Assembly (NCBI RefSeq): GCF_023277745.1
Contig: NZ_CP086322.1
Span: forward strand, 7,688,001 to 7,752,000
Reading direction: 5' to 3'
Length of the DNA stretch: 64,000 nt
Origin: Streptomyces halobius
GTDB lineage: Bacteria > Actinomycetota > Actinomycetes > Streptomycetales > Streptomycetaceae
Below the pieces are notes generated by a model that did not search any database, was not told the origin of the DNA, and was given only the letters and a program-made list of their open reading frames with translations. The position numbers and the translations under genes are program-made. This document shows positions 8,991 to 17,389 of the stretch, in pieces (position 1 is the first letter of the stretch; every line of letters starts with the position of its first letter).

Positions 8991-9194
8991 ATGCTCTGGC
9001 CCATGATCGCTATCGCCCTCGGCTTCGTCGGCATCGCCGTGCTCGGTGTCCTCGCCGTCCGTGTCTTCGTCGAGGTACGGCGGCTGGCCCGCCAGGTGGG
9101 GACGGCATCGGACCGGATCCAGCGGGCCGCACAGGATCTGGAGCGGGCCGCGACGCCGCTCGCCGCCCGCACGTATGAAGCCGGCCGGGACTGA
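8991..9194 (+). CDS. Small single-pass membrane protein
   Basis: A 67-residue protein. Residues ~3-25 form one transmembrane helix (IAIALGFVGIAVLGVLAVRV). An amphipathic, likely helical tail follows (RRLARQVGTASDRIQRAAQD). No enzyme motif is present. No Shine-Dalgarno is seen, and TAGGCT (8979-8984) ends six bases before the ATG, which suggests a leaderless mRNA. It lies between the zinc-ribbon gene and tatA. Its function is not known to me. Confidence 0.7.
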   Translation: MLWPMIAIALGFVGIAVLGVLAVRVFVEVRRLARQVGTASDRIQRAAQDLERAATPLAARTYEAGRD

Positions 9195-9416
9195 CGGCGG
9201 CGCCCTGCTGCGGCGGAGATCCGGGAGGTACGCTGCATCAGCGGTGCGGTCCGTGCGGCACGCTGGGCCGCGAGCCGGGGCAGTTCGGAGTATGCACAGG
9301 GATTGCCCGGCGTTCACCGCCGACCGTTACGATCGTGGCAGCACCAGGAACGCCAGTCCGACCCCCATTCGGCAGGCACCACAGCAGACGCCGCCCCGGC
9401 GAGAAGGTAGTCGCAC

Positions 9417-9719
9417 ATGTTCAGCAACCTGAGGCCCATCGAGATCATTCTGATCATCGCCGTCATTGTGCTGCTGTTCGGCGCGAAGAAGCTCCCCGAC
9501 ATGGCGCGTTCGCTCGGTAAGTCGGCGCGCATCCTCAAGAGCGAGGCCAAGGCCATGAAGAAGGAGGGCGGCGAGGCGGACGGCGGTGCCACGACGGGCA
9601 CCACGTCCGAGGCGCCTTCCGACGCAGCGCAGCAGGCTCCTCGTACGATTCAGGCGGCCCCCGGTGATGTGACCAGCTCGCGCCCCGTGGCCGAGCCGAA
9701 CACCACCAACAAGGGCTGA
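9417..9719 (+). CDS. tatA: Sec-independent translocase subunit TatA
   Basis: TatA oligomerises to form the passage for folded proteins bearing twin-arginine signals. The 100-residue protein has the short N-terminal membrane helix ([20 protein letters not shown]) and the amphipathic helix [21 protein letters not shown] variable acidic/polar tail follows. GAAGGTAG lies before ATG 9417. A possible promoter with TACGAT at 9328-9333 lies ~85 bases upstream. tatC follows 63 bases downstream. Confidence 0.95.
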   Translation: MFSNLRPIEIILIIAVIVLLFGAKKLPDMARSLGKSARILKSEAKAMKKEGGEADGGATTGTTSEAPSDAAQQAPRTIQAAPGDVTSSRPVAEPNTTNKG

Positions 9720-9782
9720 TCCGAACCGATCCAGTCGCCGACCAGATCGGGAACGGCTGAATGTACGAGACGAGGAAGTGGG

Positions 9783-10745
9783 TTGCTCAAGTCCGCCCGC
9801 AAGCAGCAGGAGAAGGACCCCGAGGGGCGGATGCCGCTCGCGGCGCATCTGCGTGAGCTGCGCAACAGGCTGCTGAAGTCGGTGCTGGCGGTCATGGTCA
9901 TCACCGCCGTCGCGATGTGGCAGTACGAGCCGCTGGCCCACTTCATCACGGGACCGGTCATCGATGCCGTGGGCTGCCCCAAGGGCACCTCGGCCACCGG
10001 GCCGCGGGAGCACCCCTGTGCCGAGATCACCGCGCAGGGTCTGCTGGCACCGTTCACCATCCTGCTCAAGCTGTCCCTCACGGCGGGCGTCGTCGCCGCC
10101 AGCCCGGTGTGGCTCTATCAGCTCTGGGCCTTCCTCGCGCCGGGCCTGCACCGGCACGAGAAGAAGTACGCGCTGAGCTTCGTCGCCGCCGGCGTACCGC
10201 TCTTCCTCGGCGGCGCCTACCTCGCCTACGCGGTGCTGCCGACCACCGCGGGCGCGCTGGTCGGGCTGACCCCCAGCGAGTGGGCCAACCTCTTCCCGGC
10301 CGACGAGTTCCTCGACATCGTGACGCGGATGGTCGTGGTCTTCGGCCTCGCCTTCGAGCTGCCGCTCCTCCTGGTGCTGCTGAACATGGGTGGGGTGATC
10401 ACCGGCCGCCGGATCCTGGGCTGGTGGCGGTTCATGGTGCTGGGCATCACCATCTTCTCGGCGATCGCGACCCCCACCGGCGATCCGCTGACGATGGGCC
10501 TGCTGGCCGCGCCGATCGTCCTGCTGTACTTCGGCGCCGTCGGGATCTGTCTGCTGAACGACCGCCGGCGCAAGCGCAACAACCCGGACGCGGACCTCGA
10601 TGACGACCAGGCCTCCGAGCTCGATCTGACGCCCCAGGCCGTCGGCGGGGCCGAGCCGGTCTCCTCCGGCCGGATGCTCCCGGAGCAGGCGAGCGGCGAG
10701 CCGGCCGACGAGGCGCGGCGGCGCGGCTATGACGACGTGACCTGA
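9783..10745 (+). CDS. tatC: Sec-independent translocase subunit TatC
   Basis: The Tat receptor subunit that binds twin-arginine signal peptides. The 320-residue protein has the signature MPLAAHLRELRNRLLKSVLA, about six transmembrane segments, and the conserved loop SPVWLYQLWAFLAPGLHRHE. The start is TTG 9783, with GAGGAAG nine bases upstream; no ATG fits. An acidic cytoplasmic tail of ~65 residues (DADLDDDQASELDL) follows the last helix. Probably one unit with tatA. Tat-type signals occur in this window, for example the 48503 hydrolase. Confidence 0.95.
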   Translation: MLKSARKQQEKDPEGRMPLAAHLRELRNRLLKSVLAVMVITAVAMWQYEPLAHFITGPVIDAVGCPKGTSATGPREHPCAEITAQGLLAPFTILLKLSLTAGVVAASPVWLYQLWAFLAPGLHRHEKKYALSFVAAGVPLFLGGAYLAYAVLPTTAGALVGLTPSEWANLFPADEFLDIVTRMVVVFGLAFELPLLLVLLNMGGVITGRRILGWWRFMVLGITIFSAIATPTGDPLTMGLLAAPIVLLYFGAVGICLLNDRRRKRNNPDADLDDDQASELDLTPQAVGGAEPVSSGRMLPEQASGEPADEARRRGYDDVT

Positions 10746-10779
10746 CCTGGAATGACCCGGCGTGACCGGGTGTCTTCGG

Positions 10780-10807
10780 CGGCCCCGTGCTCCGCGAGCC
10801 GGGGCCG
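10780..10807 (+). terminator. Hairpin after tatC
   Basis: CGGCCCCG (10780-10787) pairs with CGGGGCCG (10800-10807). There is no T run, as is common in this genus. It lies 35 bases past the tatC stop. Confidence 0.5.
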
Positions 10808-10918
10808 TCGGTCTGTGCGGATACGGAGCGGCGCGTGGCTCGGCGGTGAGCGGCTGTCGTGTGTGCCGAGCGCATCTCGTGGCCTGCAGGGTAACGGACC
10901 GCCATAAAGATCCGGTCG

Positions 10919-10941
10919 TTGTCAGAGGTGACCGGTAGGCT
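10919..10941 (+). promoter_or_regulatory. RecA-NDp-type (PafBC-type) promoter of the helicase
   Basis: TTGTCAGAG, eight bases, then TAGGCT fits the mycobacterial DNA-damage promoter consensus tTGTCRgtg-N8-TAnnnT, which PafBC activates. The one departure is A for T at position 8 of the first block. It lies ten bases before the helicase ATG. PafB and PafC are encoded 3-4 kb upstream. Confidence 0.7.
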
Positions 10942-10951
10942 CGTAAGCACG

Positions 10952-13768
10952 ATGACCGAGGACATGTCCCCTGCTGAGCGCTATGCCGCCGCCAAGCTCA
11001 GGGCGGCCGAGCAGGCCACCGCACTCGCCCCTTTCCGTGAGATGTACGACTTCGGGCTGGATCCGTTCCAGATCGAGGCGTGCCGGGCACTGGAGGCCGG
11101 CAAGGGTGTGCTGGTCGCCGCCCCCACCGGATCCGGTAAGACGATCGTGGGCGAATTCGCCGTCCACCTGGCCCTGCGGCAAGGCCGCAAATGCTTCTAC
11201 ACCACGCCGATCAAGGCCCTGTCCAACCAGAAGTACACCGACCTGGTCAAGCGCTACGGCGCCGAAAGGGTCGGCCTGCTGACCGGCGACAACAGCATCA
11301 ACTCCGAGGCGCCGGTGGTCGTGATGACCACCGAGGTGCTGCGGAACATGCTCTATGCCGGCTCGCAGACGCTGGCCGGCCTCGGCTATGTGGTCATGGA
11401 CGAGGTGCACTACCTCTCCGACCGCTTCCGCGGCGCCGTCTGGGAAGAGGTCATCATCCACCTTCCCGATTCGGTCACGCTGGTCTCGCTGTCCGCCACG
11501 GTCTCCAACGCCGAGGAGTTCGGTGACTGGCTGGACACGGTCCGTGGCGACACCGAGGTGATCGTCGCCGAGGAACGGCCGGTGCCGCTGTGGCAGCACG
11601 TCCTAGCGGGCCGCCGGATATACGACCTCTTCGAGGAGCGGGACGGCCAGCCGGGCGGCCGCCGTGAGGTCAACCCCGACCTGGAGCGGCTGGCCCGGAT
11701 GGAGAACAGCCGGCCGACGTTCGGCCGGGACAAGCGCCGTGGCCGCACGATGCGGGAGGCGGACCGCGAGCGGGAGCGGCGGCAGCGCAGCCGGATCTGG
11801 ACGCCCAGCCGGCCCGAGGTCATCGACCGCCTCGACAGCGAGGGGCTGCTGCCCGCCATCACCTTCATCTTCAGCCGTGCCGGCTGCGAGGCGGCCGTCC
11901 AGCAGTGCATGGTGTCCGGCCTGCGGCTCAACGACCAGGCGGCCCGGGAGAAGGTCCGACGCATAGTGGAGGCGCGGACGGCCGGCATCCCGGACGACGA
12001 CCTCCATGTGCTGGGCTACTTCGAGTGGCTGGAGGGCCTGGAGCGGGGCATCGCGGCCCACCACGCCGGCATGCTGCCGACGTTCAAGGAGGTCGTCGAG
12101 GAACTCTTCGTCAAGGGGCTCGTCAAGGCCGTCTTCGCGACCGAGACCCTCGCGCTGGGCATCAACATGCCCGCGCGGTCGGTGGTGTTGGAGAAGCTCG
12201 TCAAGTGGAACGGCGAGCAGCACGCCGATATCACCCCCGGCGAGTACACCCAGCTCACCGGCCGGGCCGGGCGCCGCGGCATCGACATCGAGGGCCATGC
12301 CGTGGTGCTGTGGCAGCGCGGCATGGACCCGGGCGCGCTGGCCGGCCTCGCCGGCACCCGTACGTATCCGCTGCGCTCCTCCTTCAAACCGTCGTACAAC
12401 ATGGCGGTCAACCTCGTCTCGCAGTTCGGCAGGCACCGTTCGCGGGAGCTGCTGGAGATGTCCTTCGCGCAGTTCCAGGCCGACAAGTCGGTGGTCGGGA
12501 TATCGCGGCAGGTCCAGAAGAACGAGGAGGGCATGGCGGGTTACCGCAGCTCGATGGTCTGCCATCTCGGCGACTTCGAGGAATACTCCCGGCTGCGGCG
12601 GGAGTTGAAGGAGCGCGAGACGGAGCTGGCCAAGCAGGGCGCGGCGCAGCGGCGGGTGGCGGCCGCGGCGGCGCTGGAGAAGCTCAAGCCGGGCGATGTC
12701 ATCCATGTGCCGACGGGGAAGTACGCGGGTCTGGCGCTGGTGCTCGATCCGGGCACGCCCTCCGGGCGGACGAACGGCCATCGCGGCTTCGAGGCGCAGG
12801 ATGGCCCGCGGCCGCTGGTGCTGACCGCCGAGCGGCAGGTCAAGCGGCTCGCGTCGATCGACTTCCCGGTGCCGGTCACGGCGCTCGAACGGATGCGGAT
12901 CCCCAAGTCCTTCAACGCCCGCAGCCCGCAGTCGCGGCGCGATCTGGCGTCGGCACTGCGCACCAAGGCCGGCCATCTGGTGCCGTCACGCCATCGCAGG
13001 CCGCGCTCCCAGGCGGCCGACGACGGGGAGATCACCCGGCTGCGCAAGGCCATCCGCGCGCACCCCTGCCACGGCTGCGACGAGCGCGAGGACCATGCCC
13101 GCTGGGCGGAGCGTTATCACCGTCTGCTGCGTGACAACCGCCAGTTGGAGCGCCGGATCGAGGGCCGGACGAACACCATCGCGCGTACCTTCGACCGGAT
13201 CTGCGCGCTGCTGACCGAGCTGGACTACCTCGAAGGCGACACCGTCACCGAGGAGGGCCGGCGGCTGGCCCGGCTCTACGGCGAGCTCGATCTGCTGGCG
13301 AGCGAATGCCTGCGGGACGGTGTCTGGGAGGGGCTTGGCCCGGCGGAGCTGGCGGCCTGCGCCTCGGCGCTGGTGTACGAGGCGCGTCAGGCGGACGATG
13401 TGGTGGCCCCCAAGCTGCCGGCGGGCCGGGCCCGGGAATCGCTGGCGGAGATGGTGCGGATCTGGGGCCGGCTGGACGCCCTGGAGGAGGACCACAAGAT
13501 CAATCAGGCGGAGGGCGTCGGCCAGCGCGAGCCGGACCTCGGCTTCGCCTGGGCCGCCTACCGCTGGGCCTCCGGTTTCGGCCTCGACGAGGTGCTGGTG
13601 GAGGCCGAGATGCCGGCCGGCGACTTCGTCCGCTGGTGCAAGCAGCTGATCGACGTCCTCGGCCAGATAGCGGCGGCGGCCCCGCCGGGCGGCTCGGTGG
13701 CGCGGAACGCGCGTAAGGCCGTGGACGGCGTGCTGCGTGGGGTTGTGGCGTATTCGTCGGTGGGGTGA
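10952..13768 (+). CDS. DEAD/DEAH-box RNA helicase, Ski2/Mtr4-like
   Basis: A 938-residue superfamily II helicase. Walker A is AAPTGSGKT at residues 56-64. The Walker B box is VVMDEVHYL and motif III is LSAT. The C-terminal RecA domain has TETLALGINMPARSV and TGRAGRRGID. A DSHCT-like C-terminal domain follows. Such proteins unwind structured RNA, probably in RNA decay. The start is ATG 10952 (MTEDMSPAERYAAAK). An upstream frame-open ATG at 10919 lies inside the promoter. The DNA-damage type promoter is notable for an RNA helicase. A hairpin terminator follows at 13799-13830. Confidence 0.92.
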   Translation: MTEDMSPAERYAAAKLRAAEQATALAPFREMYDFGLDPFQIEACRALEAGKGVLVAAPTGSGKTIVGEFAVHLALRQGRKCFYTTPIKALSNQKYTDLVKRYGAERVGLLTGDNSINSEAPVVVMTTEVLRNMLYAGSQTLAGLGYVVMDEVHYLSDRFRGAVWEEVIIHLPDSVTLVSLSATVSNAEEFGDWLDTVRGDTEVIVAEERPVPLWQHVLAGRRIYDLFEERDGQPGGRREVNPDLERLARMENSRPTFGRDKRRGRTMREADRERERRQRSRIWTPSRPEVIDRLDSEGLLPAITFIFSRAGCEAAVQQCMVSGLRLNDQAAREKVRRIVEARTAGIPDDDLHVLGYFEWLEGLERGIAAHHAGMLPTFKEVVEELFVKGLVKAVFATETLALGINMPARSVVLEKLVKWNGEQHADITPGEYTQLTGRAGRRGIDIEGHAVVLWQRGMDPGALAGLAGTRTYPLRSSFKPSYNMAVNLVSQFGRHRSRELLEMSFAQFQADKSVVGISRQVQKNEEGMAGYRSSMVCHLGDFEEYSRLRRELKERETELAKQGAAQRRVAAAAALEKLKPGDVIHVPTGKYAGLALVLDPGTPSGRTNGHRGFEAQDGPRPLVLTAERQVKRLASIDFPVPVTALERMRIPKSFNARSPQSRRDLASALRTKAGHLVPSRHRRPRSQAADDGEITRLRKAIRAHPCHGCDEREDHARWAERYHRLLRDNRQLERRIEGRTNTIARTFDRICALLTELDYLEGDTVTEEGRRLARLYGELDLLASECLRDGVWEGLGPAELAACASALVYEARQADDVVAPKLPAGRARESLAEMVRIWGRLDALEEDHKINQAEGVGQREPDLGFAWAAYRWASGFGLDEVLVEAEMPAGDFVRWCKQLIDVLGQIAAAAPPGGSVARNARKAVDGVLRGVVAYSSVG

Positions 13769-13798
13769 GGGGCGGATGGCCGAGGCGTGCGTCCTCCC

Positions 13799-13830
13799 CG
13801 CCGCCCACCCCGCCTCGGGGGTGGGCGGCG
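13799..13830. terminator. Hairpin terminator between convergent helicase and siderophore-interacting genes
   Basis: CGCCGCCCACCCC (13799-13811) pairs perfectly with GGGGTGGGCGGCG (13818-13830) across a six-base loop. The two flanking genes converge here, so it may serve both. Confidence 0.75.
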
Positions 13831-13888
13831 CGGTGGTGCGGTCCGGGCGCCCCCGGAGCCCGGAGGCGGACAGCCCCCGGAGGCCGTC

Positions 13889-14746
13889 TCAGGCGGCCGC
13901 CGCCCGCGTGGTCTCCTGTTCGGCCTCCACCCGCTGGTTCCAGTCCCGCTTGGACGCCTGCCAGCCGTCCTCGTCGTGGCCGGTGCGCCAGTAGCCGGAG
14001 ATGGACAGGGCCTCACGGGGGACCTCGTGCTCGATCCGCAGCAGGCGGCGCAGCTCCTTCACGAAACCCGCCTCACCGTGGACGAACGCCTGCACCTGCC
14101 CTGCCGGGAAGTCAAACGCCCGTACAGCGGCGACCAGTTCACGGCCGACCGGCGCGCCGCCCCGGTACAGCCAGGTGATCTCGGCGTCCGCCGGTGCGTC
14201 CAGTTTCTGCCGCTCCTCCGGGCCCGCCACCTCGATGAACGCGTGCACCGGCGCGCCCGGGGGCATCCGGGCGAGGGCGGAAGCGATGGCCGGGAGCGCG
14301 CTCTCGTCGCCGGCCAGCAGATGCCAGTCGGCGTCGGCCCGCGGGGCGTACGCGCCGCCGGGGCCGAGGAAGAGCACCTCGTCGCCCGGTTTCGCGGCGG
14401 CCGCCCAGGGCCCGGCCAGCCCCTCGTCCCCGTGCACCACGAAGTCGACGGCCAGCTCGCGGGCCGCGGCGTCCCAGGAGCGCACGGTGTACGTACGGGT
14501 CCTGGGCCACTGGGCACGCGGGAGGTCGGCGCGGATCCGCGCGATGTCGAACGGCTCGGGGTAGGCCACGCCGGGCAGCGGGAAGACCAGCTTGATGTAG
14601 TGGTCGGTGTACTCGCCGGCGGTGAACTCCGCCAGTCCCGCACCGCCCAGCACCACACGGACCATCTGCGGGGTGAGCTGCTCGGTGCGCACCACCTGGG
14701 CGCGGTGCAGCGGGCGTTTGTTGCGGGACGGGCGCTCTTCTGCCAC
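13889..14746 (-). CDS. Siderophore-interacting protein (ViuB-type flavin reductase)
   Basis: A 285-residue FAD/NAD(P)H-dependent ferric-siderophore reductase that should release iron in the cytoplasm. The N-terminal flavin barrel has RTRTYTVRSWD (the RxYTxR motif). LLAGDESALPAIASALARMP is the nucleotide-binding segment, and GYWRTGHDEDGW is the family C-terminal signature. The start is GTG 14746 with GGGGAG upstream. A 19-base iron box (14773-14791) lies 27 bases before the start, so iron via DmdR/IdeR should repress it. Confidence 0.93.
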   Translation of the reverse strand: MAEERPSRNKRPLHRAQVVRTEQLTPQMVRVVLGGAGLAEFTAGEYTDHYIKLVFPLPGVAYPEPFDIARIRADLPRAQWPRTRTYTVRSWDAAARELAVDFVVHGDEGLAGPWAAAAKPGDEVLFLGPGGAYAPRADADWHLLAGDESALPAIASALARMPPGAPVHAFIEVAGPEERQKLDAPADAEITWLYRGGAPVGRELVAAVRAFDFPAGQVQAFVHGEAGFVKELRRLLRIEHEVPREALSISGYWRTGHDEDGWQASKRDWNQRVEAEQETTRAAAA

Positions 14747-14772
14747 GGCGATCTCCCCTGACGTCTTGTAAG

Positions 14773-14791
14773 TTAGGTGTACCTAACCTAA
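14773..14791 (-). promoter_or_regulatory. Iron box (DmdR/IdeR operator)
   Basis: On the minus strand the site reads TTAGGTTAGGTACACCTAA, which matches the 19-base consensus TTAGGTTAGGCTCACCTAA at 17 positions. The core TTAGGT-GT-ACCTAA is a perfect palindrome on the plus strand. It sits directly upstream of the siderophore-interacting protein gene, the expected target class. Confidence 0.9.
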
Positions 14792-14795
14792 CACT

Positions 14796-15734
14796 TCACC
14801 TCTGGAGTGTGGTGAGCAGCCGCTGCAGGGAGCCGCCCAGGCCCCACTGCACGGCCAGTGCCTCCAGTCGCTCGGGGTCGGCCGGTTCGGCCGGCAGTGC
14901 GGGATCGACGTCCGGAACGGGTACGTCGGTGGCCACCCGTACGACCTTGGGGGCGACCTCGATATACGGCCGTGCCTCGGTCAGCCGCCTGCGCTGGGCG
15001 GGGGTCAGCTTCGACGCGGGATCGTCGGCGGCGGCCATGATCCCCGCCAGATCGCCGTACGCGTCCAGCAGCTTCGCGGCGGTCTTCTCGCCGATGCCCG
15101 GCACGCCCGGCAGGCCGTCGCTGGGGTCGCCGCGCAGCAGCGCCAGATCGGCGTAGCCGGAGCCGTCCACACCGTACTTCTCGCGCAGCAGCGTCCCGTC
15201 GGTGATCTGCAGTGTGCCGACGCCCTTGAGGGGATAGAGGATGCGGATGCCGCGCCGGTCGTCGATCAGCTGGAAGAGGTCGCGGTCGCCGGTGACGACG
15301 TCCACCGGGCCCGCAGCCCGGCCGGTCAGGGTGCCGATGACGTCGTCGGCCTCATAGCCGGCGGCGCCGATACGGGCGATGCCGAGCGCGTCGAGGACGT
15401 CCTCGATCACCGGGACCTGGGGGGAGAGGGTGTCCGGGACCTCCTCCACGTCCGGCTCGGCGGAGCCCTCCGGGGCCTCCTCGGCGACCCGGTGTGCCTT
15501 GTAGGAGGGGATCAGATCGACCCGCCACTGGGGGCGCCAGTCGAAGTCCATGCAGGCGACCAGGTCATCGGGATGGTGGTCCTGGACGAGCCGGGCGATG
15601 AAGTCCAACAGACCGCGCACCGCGTTCACGGGGGTGCCGTCCGGGGCCCTGACCGAATCCGGTACCCCGAAATAGGCGCGGAAGTAGAGAGAGGCGGTAT
15701 CGAGGAGCATCAGGCGTCGATTCACATCCCGCAT
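14796..15734 (-). CDS. 5'-3' exonuclease (PolA N-terminal-like, FEN family)
   Basis: A 312-residue FEN-type nuclease like the N-terminal domain of DNA polymerase I but stand-alone. Acidic metal-binding motifs are visible: LLDTASLYFRAYFG, ACMDFDWRPQWR (replacing FD), GYEADDVIGTL and VVTGDRDLFQL. The helix-hairpin-helix is GLPGVPGIGEKTAAKLL. It should remove 5' flaps or RNA primers. The chosen start is ATG 15734 (MRDVNRRLMLLD); ATG 15710 is an alternative. I found no PafBC-type motif in its upstream region. Confidence 0.9.
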   Translation of the reverse strand: MRDVNRRLMLLDTASLYFRAYFGVPDSVRAPDGTPVNAVRGLLDFIARLVQDHHPDDLVACMDFDWRPQWRVDLIPSYKAHRVAEEAPEGSAEPDVEEVPDTLSPQVPVIEDVLDALGIARIGAAGYEADDVIGTLTGRAAGPVDVVTGDRDLFQLIDDRRGIRILYPLKGVGTLQITDGTLLREKYGVDGSGYADLALLRGDPSDGLPGVPGIGEKTAAKLLDAYGDLAGIMAAADDPASKLTPAQRRRLTEARPYIEVAPKVVRVATDVPVPDVDPALPAEPADPERLEALAVQWGLGGSLQRLLTTLQR

Positions 15735-16076
15735 GATGCCGTATGCCCCATACGCCACACAGAGGTGAGCTGCACCATCGTCGTATCGAGCCGAACACGG
15801 CGGTCGGGCCCGCACCCGGAGTGGTCCCGGTAGCGGACAGCGGATTCAAAGGATTGGACGAATTCGAGATCAGCGAAGTCGGCACCAGCGCCCCCGCCCC
15901 GGCGCCGGGCCGACAGGGCACTCCGCTTCCCGGAAGCCCCGTATGTCCTCCGATGGAGTATCGGGCCCACCGACCGGACGCGTCCGCCTCGCGGCACCAC
16001 GGGAACGGTGCTTCGCTGCGAGTGCGCCGGTTGTCCCTCGCGGCCACCGTGGCCGCGGCCGGCGCAGGAGACGACC
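15735..16076. other. Divergent spacer before exonuclease and small secreted protein
   Basis: No credible gene is seen. The perfect palindrome GTATG-CCC-CATAC (15741-15753) lies directly before the exonuclease start and may be a regulatory site. A less GC-rich stretch around 15845-15885 may hold promoters. ORFs crossing the region lack any family signature. Confidence 0.5.
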
Positions 16077-16511
16077 GTGAACGCTGCGCGTATATCCGCC
16101 GTCGCCCTGACCGGCGCCGCCGCCCTCGGGCTCGCCGCACCCGTGGCCTCGGCGCAGGTCGCGCCGAATCCGGTGACGGCCGGTCAGCGGGTGAACATCA
16201 GCGACGACAGGCAGTGCGACACGGCCCGCGGCGCCAAGGCGGCCTCGACGCTCTTCGGGGCGGTGGCGCTCCGGCCGGGCACCCGCGGGATGGCCGCCGA
16301 CGCGACGGTCGCCGAGGGCGCGACGCCCGGCCGTTACAAGGTCACCATCGAGTGCGGGCCGGGCGGCGCCCGGTTCACCGAGACCGTCACCGTGCGCAGC
16401 GGCAGCGTGCACGGGGTCAACTCGACCCAGGCGGCCGGCGGTCTGGCCCTGCTGGTGCTGGCCGGCGGCGCGGCCTATCTGCTCCGGCGTACCGTCAGCC
16501 CGCGGTTCTGA
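16077..16511 (+). CDS. Small secreted protein with C-terminal membrane helix
   Basis: A 144-residue protein. It has a signal peptide (AALGLAAPVASAQ, cleavage expected after ASA), an Ig-like or beta-sandwich segment with two cysteines (RQCDTARG; KVTIECGPGGARF), and a C-terminal helix LALLVLAGGAAYLLRRT followed by basic residues. It is probably anchored at the outer face of the membrane. The start is GTG 16077 with GGAG at 16067. The layout resembles the longer protein at 54291. There is no LPXTG motif. Function unknown. Confidence 0.7.
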   Translation: MNAARISAVALTGAAALGLAAPVASAQVAPNPVTAGQRVNISDDRQCDTARGAKAASTLFGAVALRPGTRGMAADATVAEGATPGRYKVTIECGPGGARFTETVTVRSGSVHGVNSTQAAGGLALLVLAGGAAYLLRRTVSPRF

Positions 16512-16584
16512 ACGGCGCGTCGACCCCGCGGACGGCCCGCCCGGGGCGTTCCCCACCCGGGCGGGCACCGCGTACGGTGGGCGG

Positions 16585-17322
16585 ATGAGCCCTCGTGGCG
16601 CCGTCCGGCGCGTGGTGTCCCTGGTGCCGTCCCTGACCGAGGCGGTGGCCGCCTGCGCGCCCGAGCTGCTGGTCGGCGCCACCGACTGGTGCAGCCATCC
16701 CGCCGGGCTCGACGTCACCCGTGTCGGCGGCACCAAGAACCCCGACACCGACCGGATCACCGCCCTCGCCCCCGACCTCGTGATCGCCAACGAGGAGGAG
16801 AACCGCCCGCAGGATCTCGGGGTGCTGCGGGCCGCGGGCCTCGATGTGCTCGTCACCGAGATCAGGACCCTGGACCAGGCGCTGCGCGAGCTGGCGCGCG
16901 TCCTGGTCCGCGGCTGCGGCCTGCCCCGTCCGGACTGGCTGGACGACGCCGAGGCCGCCTGGCGGGAGCTGCCGGCCGGACCGGCGGAGCTGACCGCCGT
17001 CGTCCCCGTCTGGCGGCGGCCCTGGATGGTCCTCGGCCGGGACACCTTCGCCGGCGATCTCCTCGCCCGCCTCGGCGTACGGAACCTCTACGCGGGCCAT
17101 ACCGACCGCTACCCCCGCATCCCGATCCAGGAACTGAACACCCGCGGCGCCGACCTCGTCGTCCTCCCGGACGAGCCGTACCGCTTCACCGCGCAGGACG
17201 GCCCCGAAGCGTTCCCCGGCCTGCCCGCCGCGCTCGTCAGCGGGCGTCATCTCACCTGGTACGGACCGTCGTTGGTGGCAGCACCGGACGTCCTGGCGGC
17301 GGTTGTCGCCGGGGCGCGCTGA
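16585..17322 (+). CDS. BtuF-like helical-backbone metal receptor domain protein
   Basis: A 245-residue protein of the fold used by cobalamin and iron-siderophore binding proteins. VVSLVPSLTEAVAACAPELL opens it, then VGATDWCSHPAG and GGTKNPDTDRITALAPDLVI, all typical. There is no signal peptide or lipobox, so it may act in the cytoplasm, unlike classical substrate-binding proteins, and no ABC transporter genes are nearby. TACGGT ends six bases before ATG 16585 and no Shine-Dalgarno is clear, so the mRNA may be leaderless. Confidence 0.8.
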   Translation: MSPRGAVRRVVSLVPSLTEAVAACAPELLVGATDWCSHPAGLDVTRVGGTKNPDTDRITALAPDLVIANEEENRPQDLGVLRAAGLDVLVTEIRTLDQALRELARVLVRGCGLPRPDWLDDAEAAWRELPAGPAELTAVVPVWRRPWMVLGRDTFAGDLLARLGVRNLYAGHTDRYPRIPIQELNTRGADLVVLPDEPYRFTAQDGPEAFPGLPAALVSGRHLTWYGPSLVAAPDVLAAVVAGAR

Positions 17323-17389
17323 GGGCTACTGGCGCGGCGGCTGCGCGGCTACCGGGGCGGAGATTGAGGGGCTACTGGGGGCTGAGGGG
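17323..17389. repeat. Short degenerate direct repeats after the BtuF-like gene
   Basis: The motif GGGGCTA(C/T) recurs at about 11-20 base intervals in this short convergent spacer. It looks like local slippage and no function is evident. Confidence 0.5.

Noticed and set aside
15743..16588. Plus-strand frame over the exonuclease/secreted-protein spacer
   Set aside because: It overlaps the 16077 gene in another frame and becomes Arg/Gly-rich. Its N-terminus looks less random but matches nothing I know.
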